Assembly (NCBI GenBank): GCA_963663365.2 | Contig: CAXXIH010000006.1 | Span: forward strand, 62,001-126,000 | Direction: 5' to 3' | DNA: 64,000 nucleotides | Source of the DNA: G963663365 sp963663365 | GTDB lineage: Bacteria > Hinthialibacterota > Hinthialibacteria > Hinthialibacterales > G963663365 | Shown here: positions 52,421 to 61,220 of the stretch, in pieces | Layout: each line of letters starts with the position of its first letter | How positions within the stretch are numbered: position 1 is the stretch's first letter | Notes under the pieces: generated by a model | Told to the model about the DNA's origin: nothing | The model's input: only the letters and a program-made list of their open reading frames with translations | Database searches by the model: none | Translations under genes and position numbers: made by a program

Positions 52421-53833
52421 GTGGTTTCTCTTCGTTTCACCGCCTCCGAATGGCGTGTCATATTGATTTTTGCGGCCGCTGTCGGAATCGGCATGGCGGA
52501 TGCGCAATGGCTCAATCCATTAACCCCGGAAATCGATGCCTACTACGGATTTGAGGAAAGCCGCAGTTTTTATTTACTTGTATCGTATTTCATTGGCGCC
52601 GCCATTGCCGCTGCCGTGGCCGGTCCGGGCTCGGACCTGTGGGGCCGGCGCGTTTTCTTTCTTGGTGGCGTAGGTATTGCCGCAATTGCGGACCTTTTTT
52701 GTTATTTTGTTGAGCCATTTTGGGGCATTGTCTTGCTCCGTCTTTTTGTCGGTATGGGCATCGGCACCTGTGCGCTTACGTACCTTGCCTACATGGGGGA
52801 TCTTTTCCCTTATGAGCGGCGCGGGCTGGCCATGGGATTGGTGACAGTCGGCTTTTTTGCGGGTATGACCTTTGGACCTTTAACGGCTGCCGCAATCGCA
52901 CATCAGTTCGGCTGGAAAATTGTTTTTTTAATTCTTGCAACTTGTTCCGGAATCGTTTTTGCCATCTCCTTATGGGGGCTTCCCAAAGTGCATAAACACA
53001 AGACTGCAAAAGGGGGATTGCGGGGTGTTTTGCGCGAATGGATGGGATTTCACACACAACGTGGAACATTGCTTGTGCTTCTGGCCTTTGCCTGCCTTTC
53101 AGCTTCGGCTTTTGCATTCAATACATTCGTCAGTTACTGGTTGGAGGCGGTTTATCGTATTACTCCAACCCAACGTAGCTGGGTTTTTATCTATGTCGGT
53201 TTGGGAACTTTGATTGCGAGTCCTATTGCGGGGTGGATGGCTGACCGGTTTGGCAAAATCTCGACTTCTTATTACTCCAGCTGGGCAATTGGAATTCTGA
53301 TTCTTTTAATTCCATTTGTGCCCGCATTGCCGGGATTTTTTGGGCGTGTCGGTCTGATTATGTTTGGAGCCGTGTTAATCGGCGGTTTTGTGGGAATTCG
53401 CACGACGCCGGTTTTAGCGCTTGTCACGCAAGTTGTACCCCAACATCAGCGTGGTAATTTTTTGGCGTTGAAAAGCGTATGGACCTATATCGGGATCGCC
53501 GTAGCCCTCAAATTGGGCGGAGAAATGTATAATTCAACATTGGCGATTTTGCCTGAGACATCTGTTGTTTATGCCAAAGAGTTTTTAAGCCAGCATCTAT
53601 CGGAAATCCATGTATCGGATAATGCATCGCGCATTGCCATGATGGAATCATTCTTCGGTTTTGTTTCTTTGGGATTGTTTGCAGGCGGGATGTCGGTTGT
53701 GACAGCGGTTCTGTTGGGTTGGGTTGGGAAGATTCCCGGTGTGGAACAAGCCGGAAATGAAGACCAAGAATCTGAGATGATCGAGACGATCACGCCTGCC
53801 AGAATTGAAAAAGCAAAGGAAGAAGTCGCATGA
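52421..53833 (+). CDS. MFS transporter
   Basis: A 470-residue major facilitator with 12 predicted helices. The helix 2-3 loop motif is visible as GSDLWGRRVFF, and the matching loop in the second half as GWMADRFGK. It resembles MFS carriers of the sugar/aromatic-acid type. The start is GTG 52421, preceded by AGAGG. Its stop overlaps the ispF start (ATGA), indicating one operon. The substrate is unknown. Confidence 0.88.
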   Translation: MVSLRFTASEWRVILIFAAAVGIGMADAQWLNPLTPEIDAYYGFEESRSFYLLVSYFIGAAIAAAVAGPGSDLWGRRVFFLGGVGIAAIADLFCYFVEPFWGIVLLRLFVGMGIGTCALTYLAYMGDLFPYERRGLAMGLVTVGFFAGMTFGPLTAAAIAHQFGWKIVFLILATCSGIVFAISLWGLPKVHKHKTAKGGLRGVLREWMGFHTQRGTLLVLLAFACLSASAFAFNTFVSYWLEAVYRITPTQRSWVFIYVGLGTLIASPIAGWMADRFGKISTSYYSSWAIGILILLIPFVPALPGFFGRVGLIMFGAVLIGGFVGIRTTPVLALVTQVVPQHQRGNFLALKSVWTYIGIAVALKLGGEMYNSTLAILPETSVVYAKEFLSQHLSEIHVSDNASRIAMMESFFGFVSLGLFAGGMSVVTAVLLGWVGKIPGVEQAGNEDQESEMIETITPARIEKAKEEVA

Positions 53834-54318
53834 GCGCCCCGATTCGAGTCGGATTCGGGTACGATGTGCATCAATGGGCAGCGGACCGTCCGCTTATTTT
53901 GGGCGGTATCTGTATTCCATATGAGCTAGGTCTGGCAGGACATTCGGATGCCGATGTACTTGCTCATGCGATTACCGATGCTTTGTTAGGCGCGGCTGCG
54001 CTGGGGGATATTGGCCAACATTTTCCCGATACCGATCCTCAGTACAAAGATGCCGACAGTATTGAGCTTCTTAAGCATGTCACCGGATTGTTGCGCGAAA
54101 AGGATTTCCAAATCGGGAATATCGATGCAACTGTTGTTGCCGAACGTCCCAAACTTGCCTCTTTTATACCTTCGATTCGTGAGAAGCTGGCTCAGAGCAT
54201 AGGAATGGAAATTTCCGATGTCAGCGTAAAAGCAACGACAACCGAAGGTCTGCTCTATACAGGATCGCCGGGCGGTATGGCTGCCTATGCAGTCTGTACG
54301 CTTATTTGCGAGCGCTAA
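53830..54318 (+). CDS. ispF: 2-C-methyl-D-erythritol 2,4-cyclodiphosphate synthase
   Basis: A 162-residue enzyme of the MEP isoprenoid pathway. The zinc ligands are D12 and H14 (GYDVH) and H46 in the HSDADVLAHA signature, and GDIGQHFPDTD follows. Length is normal for the family. Four-base overlap with the MFS gene upstream. The start of the next gene is 145 bp away. Confidence 0.96.
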   Translation: MSAPIRVGFGYDVHQWAADRPLILGGICIPYELGLAGHSDADVLAHAITDALLGAAALGDIGQHFPDTDPQYKDADSIELLKHVTGLLREKDFQIGNIDATVVAERPKLASFIPSIREKLAQSIGMEISDVSVKATTTEGLLYTGSPGGMAAYAVCTLICER

Positions 54319-54463
54319 TTCCAGCCAAGCCGGCATTTCACCGTCTATTGTGATTACGCATTCGTGCAGATTGGTAACAGTTCTTTTTCTATCTCCGGCA
54401 ATTTGTGTTTGAACGCGGCGACCAGACTGGCGGTTTTCCGTTTGCTTCTGTACCGTTTCCACT

Positions 54464-55300
54464 ATGAACTCAAGCTGCTGCCCCATGGTGCCCATCGATC
54501 CGGCTTGTATTGGATACATAACGTTGGGTCTCCTCGGTTCTGCACAGTGCATCGGCACTTGCGGCAGCCATGTATTATCCCTTGCACCGGCCGGCGGCAC
54601 CTGGCAAACAAAATCCGTTCGTCTATTGCAATACGGTATGGGCCGTATGGTTGCTTACACGGCGCTGGGCGCGCTTGCCGGATTTCTCGGCTATTTATCT
54701 GCTACAGCCGGATATTTGGCGCCTTTGAATACTGCTTTGCACTTAGCGACAGGTTTGCTGCTGGTGACAGTTGGGCTATTGATGGTGGGGATTTCCAAAC
54801 GGTTTGAGTTCGTTACAAGGATTCCCGGCCTCTCGTGGCTCAAACAGCCGGTTGTCTGTTCGGGCATGTCCCGCCAATGCACGGGCTGGGGGTCGATTCG
54901 CGTAGGATTTGTAAGCGGATTGGCGATCTCACCCTTAGTTTTGATTGTGTTGGCTTATTCATTTGCATCGGGAACTCCACAACGTGGAATGTTGGTTATG
55001 GCATTGTTCGGCTTGGGTACCGGCCCGGCATTGCTTTGGTTGGGCGCCAGCGGTTATTTGATTGGCCCCTTTATCCGAGTGCGTGTGTTGGCTTTAACCG
55101 GGATTTTGATGTTGATCTTCAGCGCTGCGGCGATTTCAAGGACTTTTCCGTTAATCCGGCTTCATTCTCCCAATGACGGTTGTCCTGCAAAGCCAATGAG
55201 CGAGAATGAATTGGCAGACGGCGTCCATGACCCCAACTGTCCCTGCGCGGGTGAACAGTCCGATGAAAGTGATTATTTGGTTCTCGGCTCTTCAGAGTGA
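54464..55300 (+). CDS. UreH/TauE-like membrane protein (DsbD_2-type)
   Basis: A 278-residue membrane protein with six or seven hydrophobic helices. The segment GSAQCIGTCGSHVLSLA matches the cysteine motif of the UreH-like/DsbD_2 family. Such proteins often accompany CcoI-type copper ATPases in cytochrome cbb3-oxidase gene sets, which fits the degenerate ATPase gene 82 bp downstream. The C-terminal ~45 residues are soluble and Cys-containing (DPNCPCAG). Transport role inferred only. Confidence 0.75.
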   Translation: MNSSCCPMVPIDPACIGYITLGLLGSAQCIGTCGSHVLSLAPAGGTWQTKSVRLLQYGMGRMVAYTALGALAGFLGYLSATAGYLAPLNTALHLATGLLLVTVGLLMVGISKRFEFVTRIPGLSWLKQPVVCSGMSRQCTGWGSIRVGFVSGLAISPLVLIVLAYSFASGTPQRGMLVMALFGLGTGPALLWLGASGYLIGPFIRVRVLALTGILMLIFSAAAISRTFPLIRLHSPNDGCPAKPMSENELADGVHDPNCPCAGEQSDESDYLVLGSSE

Positions 55301-55382
55301 TTTTTTTCATACCTCCGGTATTTCTTCCCATTCCTCGTTCGCTCCCATAAAATTGCTTTAGGTATTATCATGGTTCAGGCTT

Positions 55383-57146
55383 ATGAATGAATCTGTCTGT
55401 GCATATTGTGGTTTGGGAATTTCCAACGTTGATCCGGATTTGAAGAAGTCCGCCTTCTGTTGTCCCGGGTGTTTTCTCCTAGAGCGGTGGATCCTGCTTT
55501 GTATCGGGATTATTCTTGGCATTGTGGGGTGGATTGGCGTATTGCCGTTTAACGGTTCCTTGTTTTCCCTCCTGATATTTACCGCGCTGCTATCTTGGGC
55601 CTGCTTATCCACACGCCCGAAACGGAACGGATACCCCGAACTATTCATTGTTGTTTTTGCTTTGGCTGCCTATCTAATACTCATTTGGATGCAAAACGCA
55701 GAGGCATCATCCGGGTCGATAGCAGGAATTCTATTTTCCACTGAGGTCTTAAAGTTAAATCCTGCAATTGTAAGCCTTTCAGTGGCGCCGGTGATATTAG
55801 TTGCGCTATTGATTTGTGAGGCGCTTATCAAACGGGCCGCCGTGCAGCGCGTTCGTGAGCATGACGATGGCACCGGCGCTATTCTTGCCGCGTTCCGAAG
55901 CGATCCACCCATAACCGCCAATACCGTAAATAGCGCACTGCTGTTTTGTATTCCCATGGCCGTGCTTGTGGCCGCCGCTGTTGGGTATTCGTTCTATAGG
56001 GCGCATGGTTTTGAAACAGCATTCATACGGTTGGCTGCAATGCTTTTTGCAATGAGCCCGGCCTTGTTGCGTCTGGTGATGCCTGTTTCCACGATGTATG
56101 CATTTACCACGGCCTGGAAAGAAGGATTCCGCATCAAAAACGGCCGTTGTCTAGAAGAATTACCCTTGGCGGAAATCATGTTGTTTGACCAAGCCGCGAT
56201 TCTGGATGAAGAGAATGTCAGCGTTCTTGAGATTCATCCGTTACCAAAGGTGGAATCTGAAGAACTGCTTGTTGTGGCGGCCAGCCTCATGGCCGAATCC
56301 GATGCTCCCGTATCGCGTGCATTGCGCAAAGAGTTAGAAGCCCGGGGCGGTGAAATAAAGAAACTGGTCGATGGATCGCAGGCCAAACGGACTGGTTCAA
56401 ACTGGACGGGTGCGGTTCAGGTGTCGCTCCGTCAGAGCCGCGATGCAATGCTGGGCGATTTAGACTGGCTTGAACAACAGGGAGTGAAGTTCCCCAAAGA
56501 TTACGAGCCTGAGTGGGATGAGGAATACGCTGGTCCTGTAGTCGACCTGGGGGTTGCCGCAGATGAACGTCTGTTGGGTTGTATCCGTGTGAAGAGCCGT
56601 GTGCGTGAAGATGAGCGGGAATCGGTTTTAGCGCTTCAAAAAAAGCGGAGCGGGAAAAGGCGTGTTGCTCATCTTCTTTCCAGCCTCCCCAGTGAAGCAG
56701 CTCGTGCTGTGATGCGCAGCATTGGCGCCAGCGATGTAACCGGCAGTTTAGGCGCCAGCGAAAAGCGGGCCGTTGTGGAACGATATCAAAACGATCTTAA
56801 GCCTGTGTGTCTGGTTGCCGATCCAAGCAGCGATTCGGAGGCGTTGAGCGAGGCTCATGTGTCTGTTGCGATCCCTCCGCGCGGTGAAATGGATGAGTCT
56901 GAAATAAAAGAGATGTCTTGGGATGCGAGCCTGCCGGAACGTTCATTGAAATCGTTGCCACGGCTTATTGAAATTGCAGGGGCGGCGCGGAAATGTCTGT
57001 CGTTCGGTTTGGGGTGGGTTTTTGCGTATCATATTGCCGCCATCTATTTCACGGTAACGGGGCAATTTTCGATCATTGCGGCGGCCTCGCTGGCGCTTAC
57101 AGTAACAGTTGTTAGCGCGATTGTCCCACCGCGGATTCTTTCGTAG
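55383..57146 (+). CDS. Degenerate CcoI/CopA-like P-type ATPase
   Basis: A 587-residue membrane protein. The N-terminus has the CcoI-type metal site (C6-x2-C9, C26-C27-x2-C30), followed by hydrophobic helices and a core that aligns with P1B ATPases, but each catalytic motif is altered. The metal-binding CPC is MPV (233-235), the phosphorylation motif DKTGT is DQAAI (D269), the His-Pro of the N-domain is Ala-Pro (308-309), and GDGxND is ADPSSD (479-484). The actuator domain with TGE is not seen. The frame is intact, so it appears to be a conserved pseudoenzyme rather than debris. It probably assists copper handling or oxidase assembly without pumping. Confidence 0.72.
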   Translation: MNESVCAYCGLGISNVDPDLKKSAFCCPGCFLLERWILLCIGIILGIVGWIGVLPFNGSLFSLLIFTALLSWACLSTRPKRNGYPELFIVVFALAAYLILIWMQNAEASSGSIAGILFSTEVLKLNPAIVSLSVAPVILVALLICEALIKRAAVQRVREHDDGTGAILAAFRSDPPITANTVNSALLFCIPMAVLVAAAVGYSFYRAHGFETAFIRLAAMLFAMSPALLRLVMPVSTMYAFTTAWKEGFRIKNGRCLEELPLAEIMLFDQAAILDEENVSVLEIHPLPKVESEELLVVAASLMAESDAPVSRALRKELEARGGEIKKLVDGSQAKRTGSNWTGAVQVSLRQSRDAMLGDLDWLEQQGVKFPKDYEPEWDEEYAGPVVDLGVAADERLLGCIRVKSRVREDERESVLALQKKRSGKRRVAHLLSSLPSEAARAVMRSIGASDVTGSLGASEKRAVVERYQNDLKPVCLVADPSSDSEALSEAHVSVAIPPRGEMDESEIKEMSWDASLPERSLKSLPRLIEIAGAARKCLSFGLGWVFAYHIAAIYFTVTGQFSIIAAASLALTVTVVSAIVPPRILS

Positions 57147-57181
57147 GTTGTGCTGAAATCCACTCCCCACTCGATTATAGA

Positions 57182-58219
57182 TCAATCGATCCATTCATAA
57201 CGGGTTGTGCGTTTTTGGGGCCGGAATCCTGCGTCTTTAATCATCTTCACAATTTGACGCTCATTGGTCACACAACTTGTTCCGGCGGATTTGACGACAT
57301 TTTCTTCCATCATCGTTCCGCCCATATCATCCGCGCCCCACAGCATCGAAAGCTGACCGACCTTTGGGCCTTGAGTAATAAGCGAGGCCTGGATGTGCGG
57401 AAAGTTATCGAGATACAAACGTGATACGGCGAGCTGCCTTAGGTAAGCGTGCCCGCCTGCGGAAATGATTTCAGACATACGCGTGTTGTTGGGTTGAAAT
57501 GTCCAACAGATAAAGGCCGTAAAACCGCCGGTGCGGTCCTGCAACTGCCGTAATGCCTCCAAATGGGCGATTCGATGCTCGTATGTTTCGACATGCCCGA
57601 ACATCATTGTGGCGGTTGTAGGCATTCCGAGTCCGTGGGCCGTTTCCATCACCTCGAGCCATTCGGATGTGGAACATTTTCCCCGAGTAATGGATTTGCG
57701 AACATCGTCATGCAGAATTTCCGCTCCGCCACCGGGGATACTATCGAGGCCGGCGGCCTGCAAATCGACCAGAATGTCACGAATAGGACGTTTGAACAGC
57801 CGGTGGAATGCGATGATTTCGGGCGAAGAAAAGCCGTGAATATGCAGCCCGTAATTCTCTTTGATCTTTGTTAAAAGATTTGTGTAATACGAAAAAGGAA
57901 GTGTTGGCGAGAGTCCACCCTGCAAGAGAACAGTCGTTCCGCCTACAGCTTTAAGTTCCTTTAGTTTTTGGAAAATTTCTTCATCCGGCAGAACATAAGC
58001 GTCTTCGTCATTCTTTTTCCGGTAGAAGTTGCAGAAATCGCAATCTGCGGTACAGACGTTACTGTAGTTGACATTCCGGTCGACCACATAAGTCACAACA
58101 TTTGGATCGGCGATTTCGAGACGGGCCTCATGCGCACGGCGGCCCAATTCGATTAGGTCGCTGTTTTGAAACAGTTCGACAGCCTCATCCGGCGATATAC
58201 GGTTTACAACTGATGACAT
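57182..58219 (-). CDS. mqnC: Cyclic dehypoxanthinyl futalosine synthase
   Basis: A 345-residue radical-SAM enzyme of the futalosine menaquinone pathway. The cluster motif is C56-x3-C60-x2-C63, in the context VDRNVNYSNVC, and the later LQGGLSPTLP and SIPGGGAEI blocks match MqnC rather than MqnE. It is the last gene of a four-gene operon, with a 14-bp gap to the lipoprotein gene. No other mqn gene is in the window. Confidence 0.9.
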   Translation of the reverse strand: MSSVVNRISPDEAVELFQNSDLIELGRRAHEARLEIADPNVVTYVVDRNVNYSNVCTADCDFCNFYRKKNDEDAYVLPDEEIFQKLKELKAVGGTTVLLQGGLSPTLPFSYYTNLLTKIKENYGLHIHGFSSPEIIAFHRLFKRPIRDILVDLQAAGLDSIPGGGAEILHDDVRKSITRGKCSTSEWLEVMETAHGLGMPTTATMMFGHVETYEHRIAHLEALRQLQDRTGGFTAFICWTFQPNNTRMSEIISAGGHAYLRQLAVSRLYLDNFPHIQASLITQGPKVGQLSMLWGADDMGGTMMEENVVKSAGTSCVTNERQIVKMIKDAGFRPQKRTTRYEWID

Positions 58220-58233
58220 TCAATTTCTCGCAG

Positions 58234-58740
58234 TTATTGTATGGCGGTTTGCGTGCGCAGAAGCCATTCTTCCGCTTCACGAATATCGTCCCCATATTCG
58301 CTATACCGGCGCGCAGTCAAAAAGTGTGCGGCGGCCTCAGCGCGCCGTCCCCGCCCAAGTTCGAGTTTCCCCAAATTCATGTGTGTTTCGCGGTCTGTGG
58401 GATCGATTACCAGCCAGCCGGATAGAGTGCGGATGGCTTCTGTCTCTCGCTTCGCTTCAAACTGGGCTTTGGCCAGACTTAAATAAACTTCGCGCGATAT
58501 AGGATTTGAGTCTACGAGCGCACCATACAAGCGGCAAGCCGCCTCCCAGTTTTTTGCATTTAGAGCGGCGCGTGCTTCCTCCAAACGGTCTTCATACTTT
58601 GAACATGCGCAAAAGGCGATCAATCCTAAAAGAATCAGCAATTTGGCAATCGATGTAATATTGATATTAAGCGCGGCGTTTTGTTTTGATGATAAACGTT
58701 TCAAAAAGGTGACAGATATTGTGGCAGAGGAGAATTTCAT
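58234..58740 (-). CDS. TPR lipoprotein
   Basis: A 168-residue exported protein with a hydrophobic signal ending in a cysteine-rich segment (FCACS), probably a lipobox, though not a perfect one. The mature part has about three TPR repeats (EEARAALNAKNWEAACRLY, YLSLAKAQFEAKRETEAI, NLGKLELGRGRRAEAAAHF). It likely forms protein-protein contacts in the envelope. Third gene of the STAS-PLD-TPR-mqnC operon. Confidence 0.8.
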   Translation of the reverse strand: MKFSSATISVTFLKRLSSKQNAALNINITSIAKLLILLGLIAFCACSKYEDRLEEARAALNAKNWEAACRLYGALVDSNPISREVYLSLAKAQFEAKRETEAIRTLSGWLVIDPTDRETHMNLGKLELGRGRRAEAAAHFLTARRYSEYGDDIREAEEWLLRTQTAIQ

Positions 58741-58759
58741 TGGACCGTTCGTTTTGTCA

Positions 58760-59299
58760 CTAGAGCATATCTAAGGGTTGCGGACAAGAATTGCGTAGTC
58801 CGCATTCCGGACAAAATTCCCCGGACCAGATGAGTTCATAAAACGAGGCTGCTTCCCGGACGAGTTTTAGATCTTCGGACCAGACACCGAGTTCAAAGTT
58901 GCGCCGTTCTTCTCCCCGAACACCGAGTCCGGCCCCGGTCCAGTTGGCACTCCCTAAATAGACACCGCTCCCATCGACCAGAATGGTTTTGAAATGAAGC
59001 CGGGGACAACAGCGGAGTTCAATTGCCGTACCGGGAAAAGCCAATTGCCGGTTTAGACTTTGTTGAAAAATCTGTGAAGGTTCTTTCGCGTAAAGAAACC
59101 GGACCTCGAGCCCTTCAGCACTTCGTCTTGCCAGCTCCTCAATTAGCGATTCAAATTTGCGATTCTTCCGGTAATGAAGATCTTTGGCATTGGCCGTTGC
59201 GATCCATACCGAGGAATGGGCATGAAGAACCTGTTTCTCAATCACTTCGTGATAGAGATCGCTGTTTTCCAGATAGGTGACAGAGGCTTCGATCGCCAT
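58760..59299 (-). CDS. Single-HKD phospholipase-D-like protein
   Basis: A 179-residue protein of the PLD superfamily with one HKD motif: H102, K104, D109, then GSANWTG at 116-122. Single-motif members work as dimers and include nucleases such as Nuc and BfiI. The C-terminus has a CPECG/NSC cysteine cluster, possibly a metal-binding tail. No signal peptide. The gaps of 12 and 19 bp place it in an operon between the STAS and TPR genes. Substrate unknown. Confidence 0.85.
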   Translation of the reverse strand: MAIEASVTYLENSDLYHEVIEKQVLHAHSSVWIATANAKDLHYRKNRKFESLIEELARRSAEGLEVRFLYAKEPSQIFQQSLNRQLAFPGTAIELRCCPRLHFKTILVDGSGVYLGSANWTGAGLGVRGEERRNFELGVWSEDLKLVREAASFYELIWSGEFCPECGLRNSCPQPLDML

Positions 59300-59311
59300 G
59301 TGCCATCCTGC

Positions 59312-60088
59312 TTAGTCTATTTCCGTATCCAAATCATCATTGGATATCGGTTTGTAACTGGCAACGGCTTGTTCGACGCTGGGGTAAATCTTAAAAAGAT
59401 GCGGCAGGCGGAACACGGTGAATACCCGTTCCGCTTGGGGAGAAAGCCGTGCGAAACGCAAATCTCCGCCTACGCTGGTTAGATTGTCTCTGAGTCGCAC
59501 AAACAAACCCAACGCGCTTGAATCGACGAAACGTATTTCTTTCATATCCAAGACAAGTTTACGTGCGCCTTCGTTTAATTCTTTTTTCAGACGTTTCTTG
59601 AAACGTTGGACTTCTTCAATATCCAGCTCGCCATCAATTTCATAGATCACAACTTCGCCTTCGGTGTATTTGCGGAAAGTGAGGTAAATATCGTCTTCGG
59701 ATAGATTTTCAGCGGCTTCTGTTTTCTCCAGGGGTGGCTGGTTCAGTGCATGAAAAGCATCATCGGTTGATGCGTGCAAAGTTATATTTGAAGAAGATGG
59801 ATTGTCTTGCAGAAAGAAATCCAGGCGGCTCTTGGGTTTGACAACAACCGAAAGAGGAGGCCTATCCAGGTTATGCAACACAGAAGCGATTTCTTCCAAT
59901 GTATCCAACCCCGCACCGTCAATTGATGTAGCCACTGAAAGGTCGATAATGACCTGATGTACCCCTTTTTTGAAAAGACTGAGCACCGGACGCAACAGTG
60001 ACGCGGCGGTACCCGCGATAAGAGCACCTTCTACCCGGACTAGTACCGCTTCGCCATGCCGGTAATAACGTATGTGGAATGAAGCCAT
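59312..60088 (-). CDS. Double STAS-domain protein (anti-sigma antagonist-like)
   Basis: A 258-residue soluble protein with two STAS domains. The second (about 135-245) has the phosphorylatable serine motif FVDSSALG (S190/S191). In the first (about 8-110) the matching position reads IDGAGL, so the serine is lost and that half is probably structural or constitutive. Such proteins usually sit in partner-switch systems with an RsbW-type kinase, but no kinase is in the operon. First gene of a four-gene minus-strand operon. Confidence 0.85.
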   Translation of the reverse strand: MASFHIRYYRHGEAVLVRVEGALIAGTAASLLRPVLSLFKKGVHQVIIDLSVATSIDGAGLDTLEEIASVLHNLDRPPLSVVVKPKSRLDFFLQDNPSSSNITLHASTDDAFHALNQPPLEKTEAAENLSEDDIYLTFRKYTEGEVVIYEIDGELDIEEVQRFKKRLKKELNEGARKLVLDMKEIRFVDSSALGLFVRLRDNLTSVGGDLRFARLSPQAERVFTVFRLPHLFKIYPSVEQAVASYKPISNDDLDTEID

Positions 60089-60303
60089 AACAGTTTCCGA
60101 TCGAATTCCTTGATGGGGCGAAGGATAGCGTAATCTTTGGTAAACATCACCCCCAAAACAGATGTGCCCCGGGGCGAGGGGAGCGTCCCGGGGCTGTGGC
60201 AGAGAAAAGGGGGAGGAGAGAGATGTTCGAGAAGCACTGTGCGCTTCTATCCCTAAAACGATTTGTCTTCGCGGGGGTTATGCAAAAAAAATAAAAAAAT
60301 TTG

Positions 60304-61143
60304 ATGTCGATCCAGCCGCCATCAGTCTGTCCCGTTTGTCCGGCACAAATGGCGTTGCTCTCCCCCGGAACCGGGCGAGCGTTACACTTCGGCATCATGT
60401 TGGAGCTCCCCATTCAACTCGAACCCAAAGACTTCGATTGGCACCGTGTTTACGGTCATGAGGAGTTTTTGGATGAAGTCCTAGACAAGCACGCCTGGAA
60501 GGTGATGGAGCTGCTGTTCGCTTTGGAATATGCGGACATGGTCGAGGATGGAGAGATGGATTTGGAGGGGATTTGGGATTTGGTGGTCGAGGAACAGGCC
60601 GCATCTGAAGAAGATCCCGAACAGCCGCATCCGACATTGCTTTTCGGCGATGGTATGCCCGAAACGTATTTCATGGCTTCGCGCCTTTTGCAGGAAGCAA
60701 GCAATCTCATCAACGGGCGCGGTTATGAGAACAGCGATCTTTCAGAAGATTTATGGCATTTATGCGCTCAACTGGCCATGTTACAGCTGCCCATTGTGGG
60801 GCTCTCCGCTTTGGTTTGGGAGGAATCGAGCGATCTGACCGAAGATCTTTTGGATTATGTCGAAGCGCAAGATGACGAAGGGCCGGTACGGGATATCTAT
60901 GTCGACAACACATTGAGTCCGGGTGCATTACGCTGGAGACCTTTGCAGGCATCGAATCCCCCATTGGCTGATGCCTTGATACGTCTGGAAGATCTTCGGG
61001 CCGCATACGAGGCGTTTCTTTCGGTCAGCACCTTCGATCCACGTGTCGATGAACTGGCGTTGGGACTTGTACGGGCCTGCACCCGGGCGCATACATCGTT
61101 GCTTTATTACTGTCTCCCCTCTCCCGGAGGCGGGGATTTGTAG
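60304..61143 (+). CDS. Acidic helical protein of unknown function
   Basis: A 279-residue soluble protein, very acidic and helical (FLDEVLDKHAWKVMELLFAL, EDLWHLCAQLAML). Start is uncertain: ATG 60304 includes a CPVCPAQM segment; ATG 60397 would begin MLELPIQLEP. Neither has a clear ribosome-binding site. No family recognised. Confidence 0.5.
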   Translation: MSIQPPSVCPVCPAQMALLSPGTGRALHFGIMLELPIQLEPKDFDWHRVYGHEEFLDEVLDKHAWKVMELLFALEYADMVEDGEMDLEGIWDLVVEEQAASEEDPEQPHPTLLFGDGMPETYFMASRLLQEASNLINGRGYENSDLSEDLWHLCAQLAMLQLPIVGLSALVWEESSDLTEDLLDYVEAQDDEGPVRDIYVDNTLSPGALRWRPLQASNPPLADALIRLEDLRAAYEAFLSVSTFDPRVDELALGLVRACTRAHTSLLYYCLPSPGGGDL

Positions 61144-61145
61144 AG

Positions 61146-61171
61146 AAAAGGGCCGACATGAGGCCGGCCCT
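61146..61171 (-). terminator. Intrinsic terminator for the anti-sigma gene
   Basis: Arms AGGGCCG (61149-61155) and CGGCCCT (61165-61171). On the minus strand the stem is followed by TTTTC, fitting termination of the sigma/anti-sigma transcript. Confidence 0.75.
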
Positions 61172-61220
61172 ATCAACTGCTAACTTAGATATCAATGTCA
61201 CTAGGGACTTTCAAAGAAAA

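Noticed and set aside
55383..57146. Active copper-exporting ATPase
   Set aside because: The phosphorylation, metal-site and nucleotide-loop motifs are all altered.
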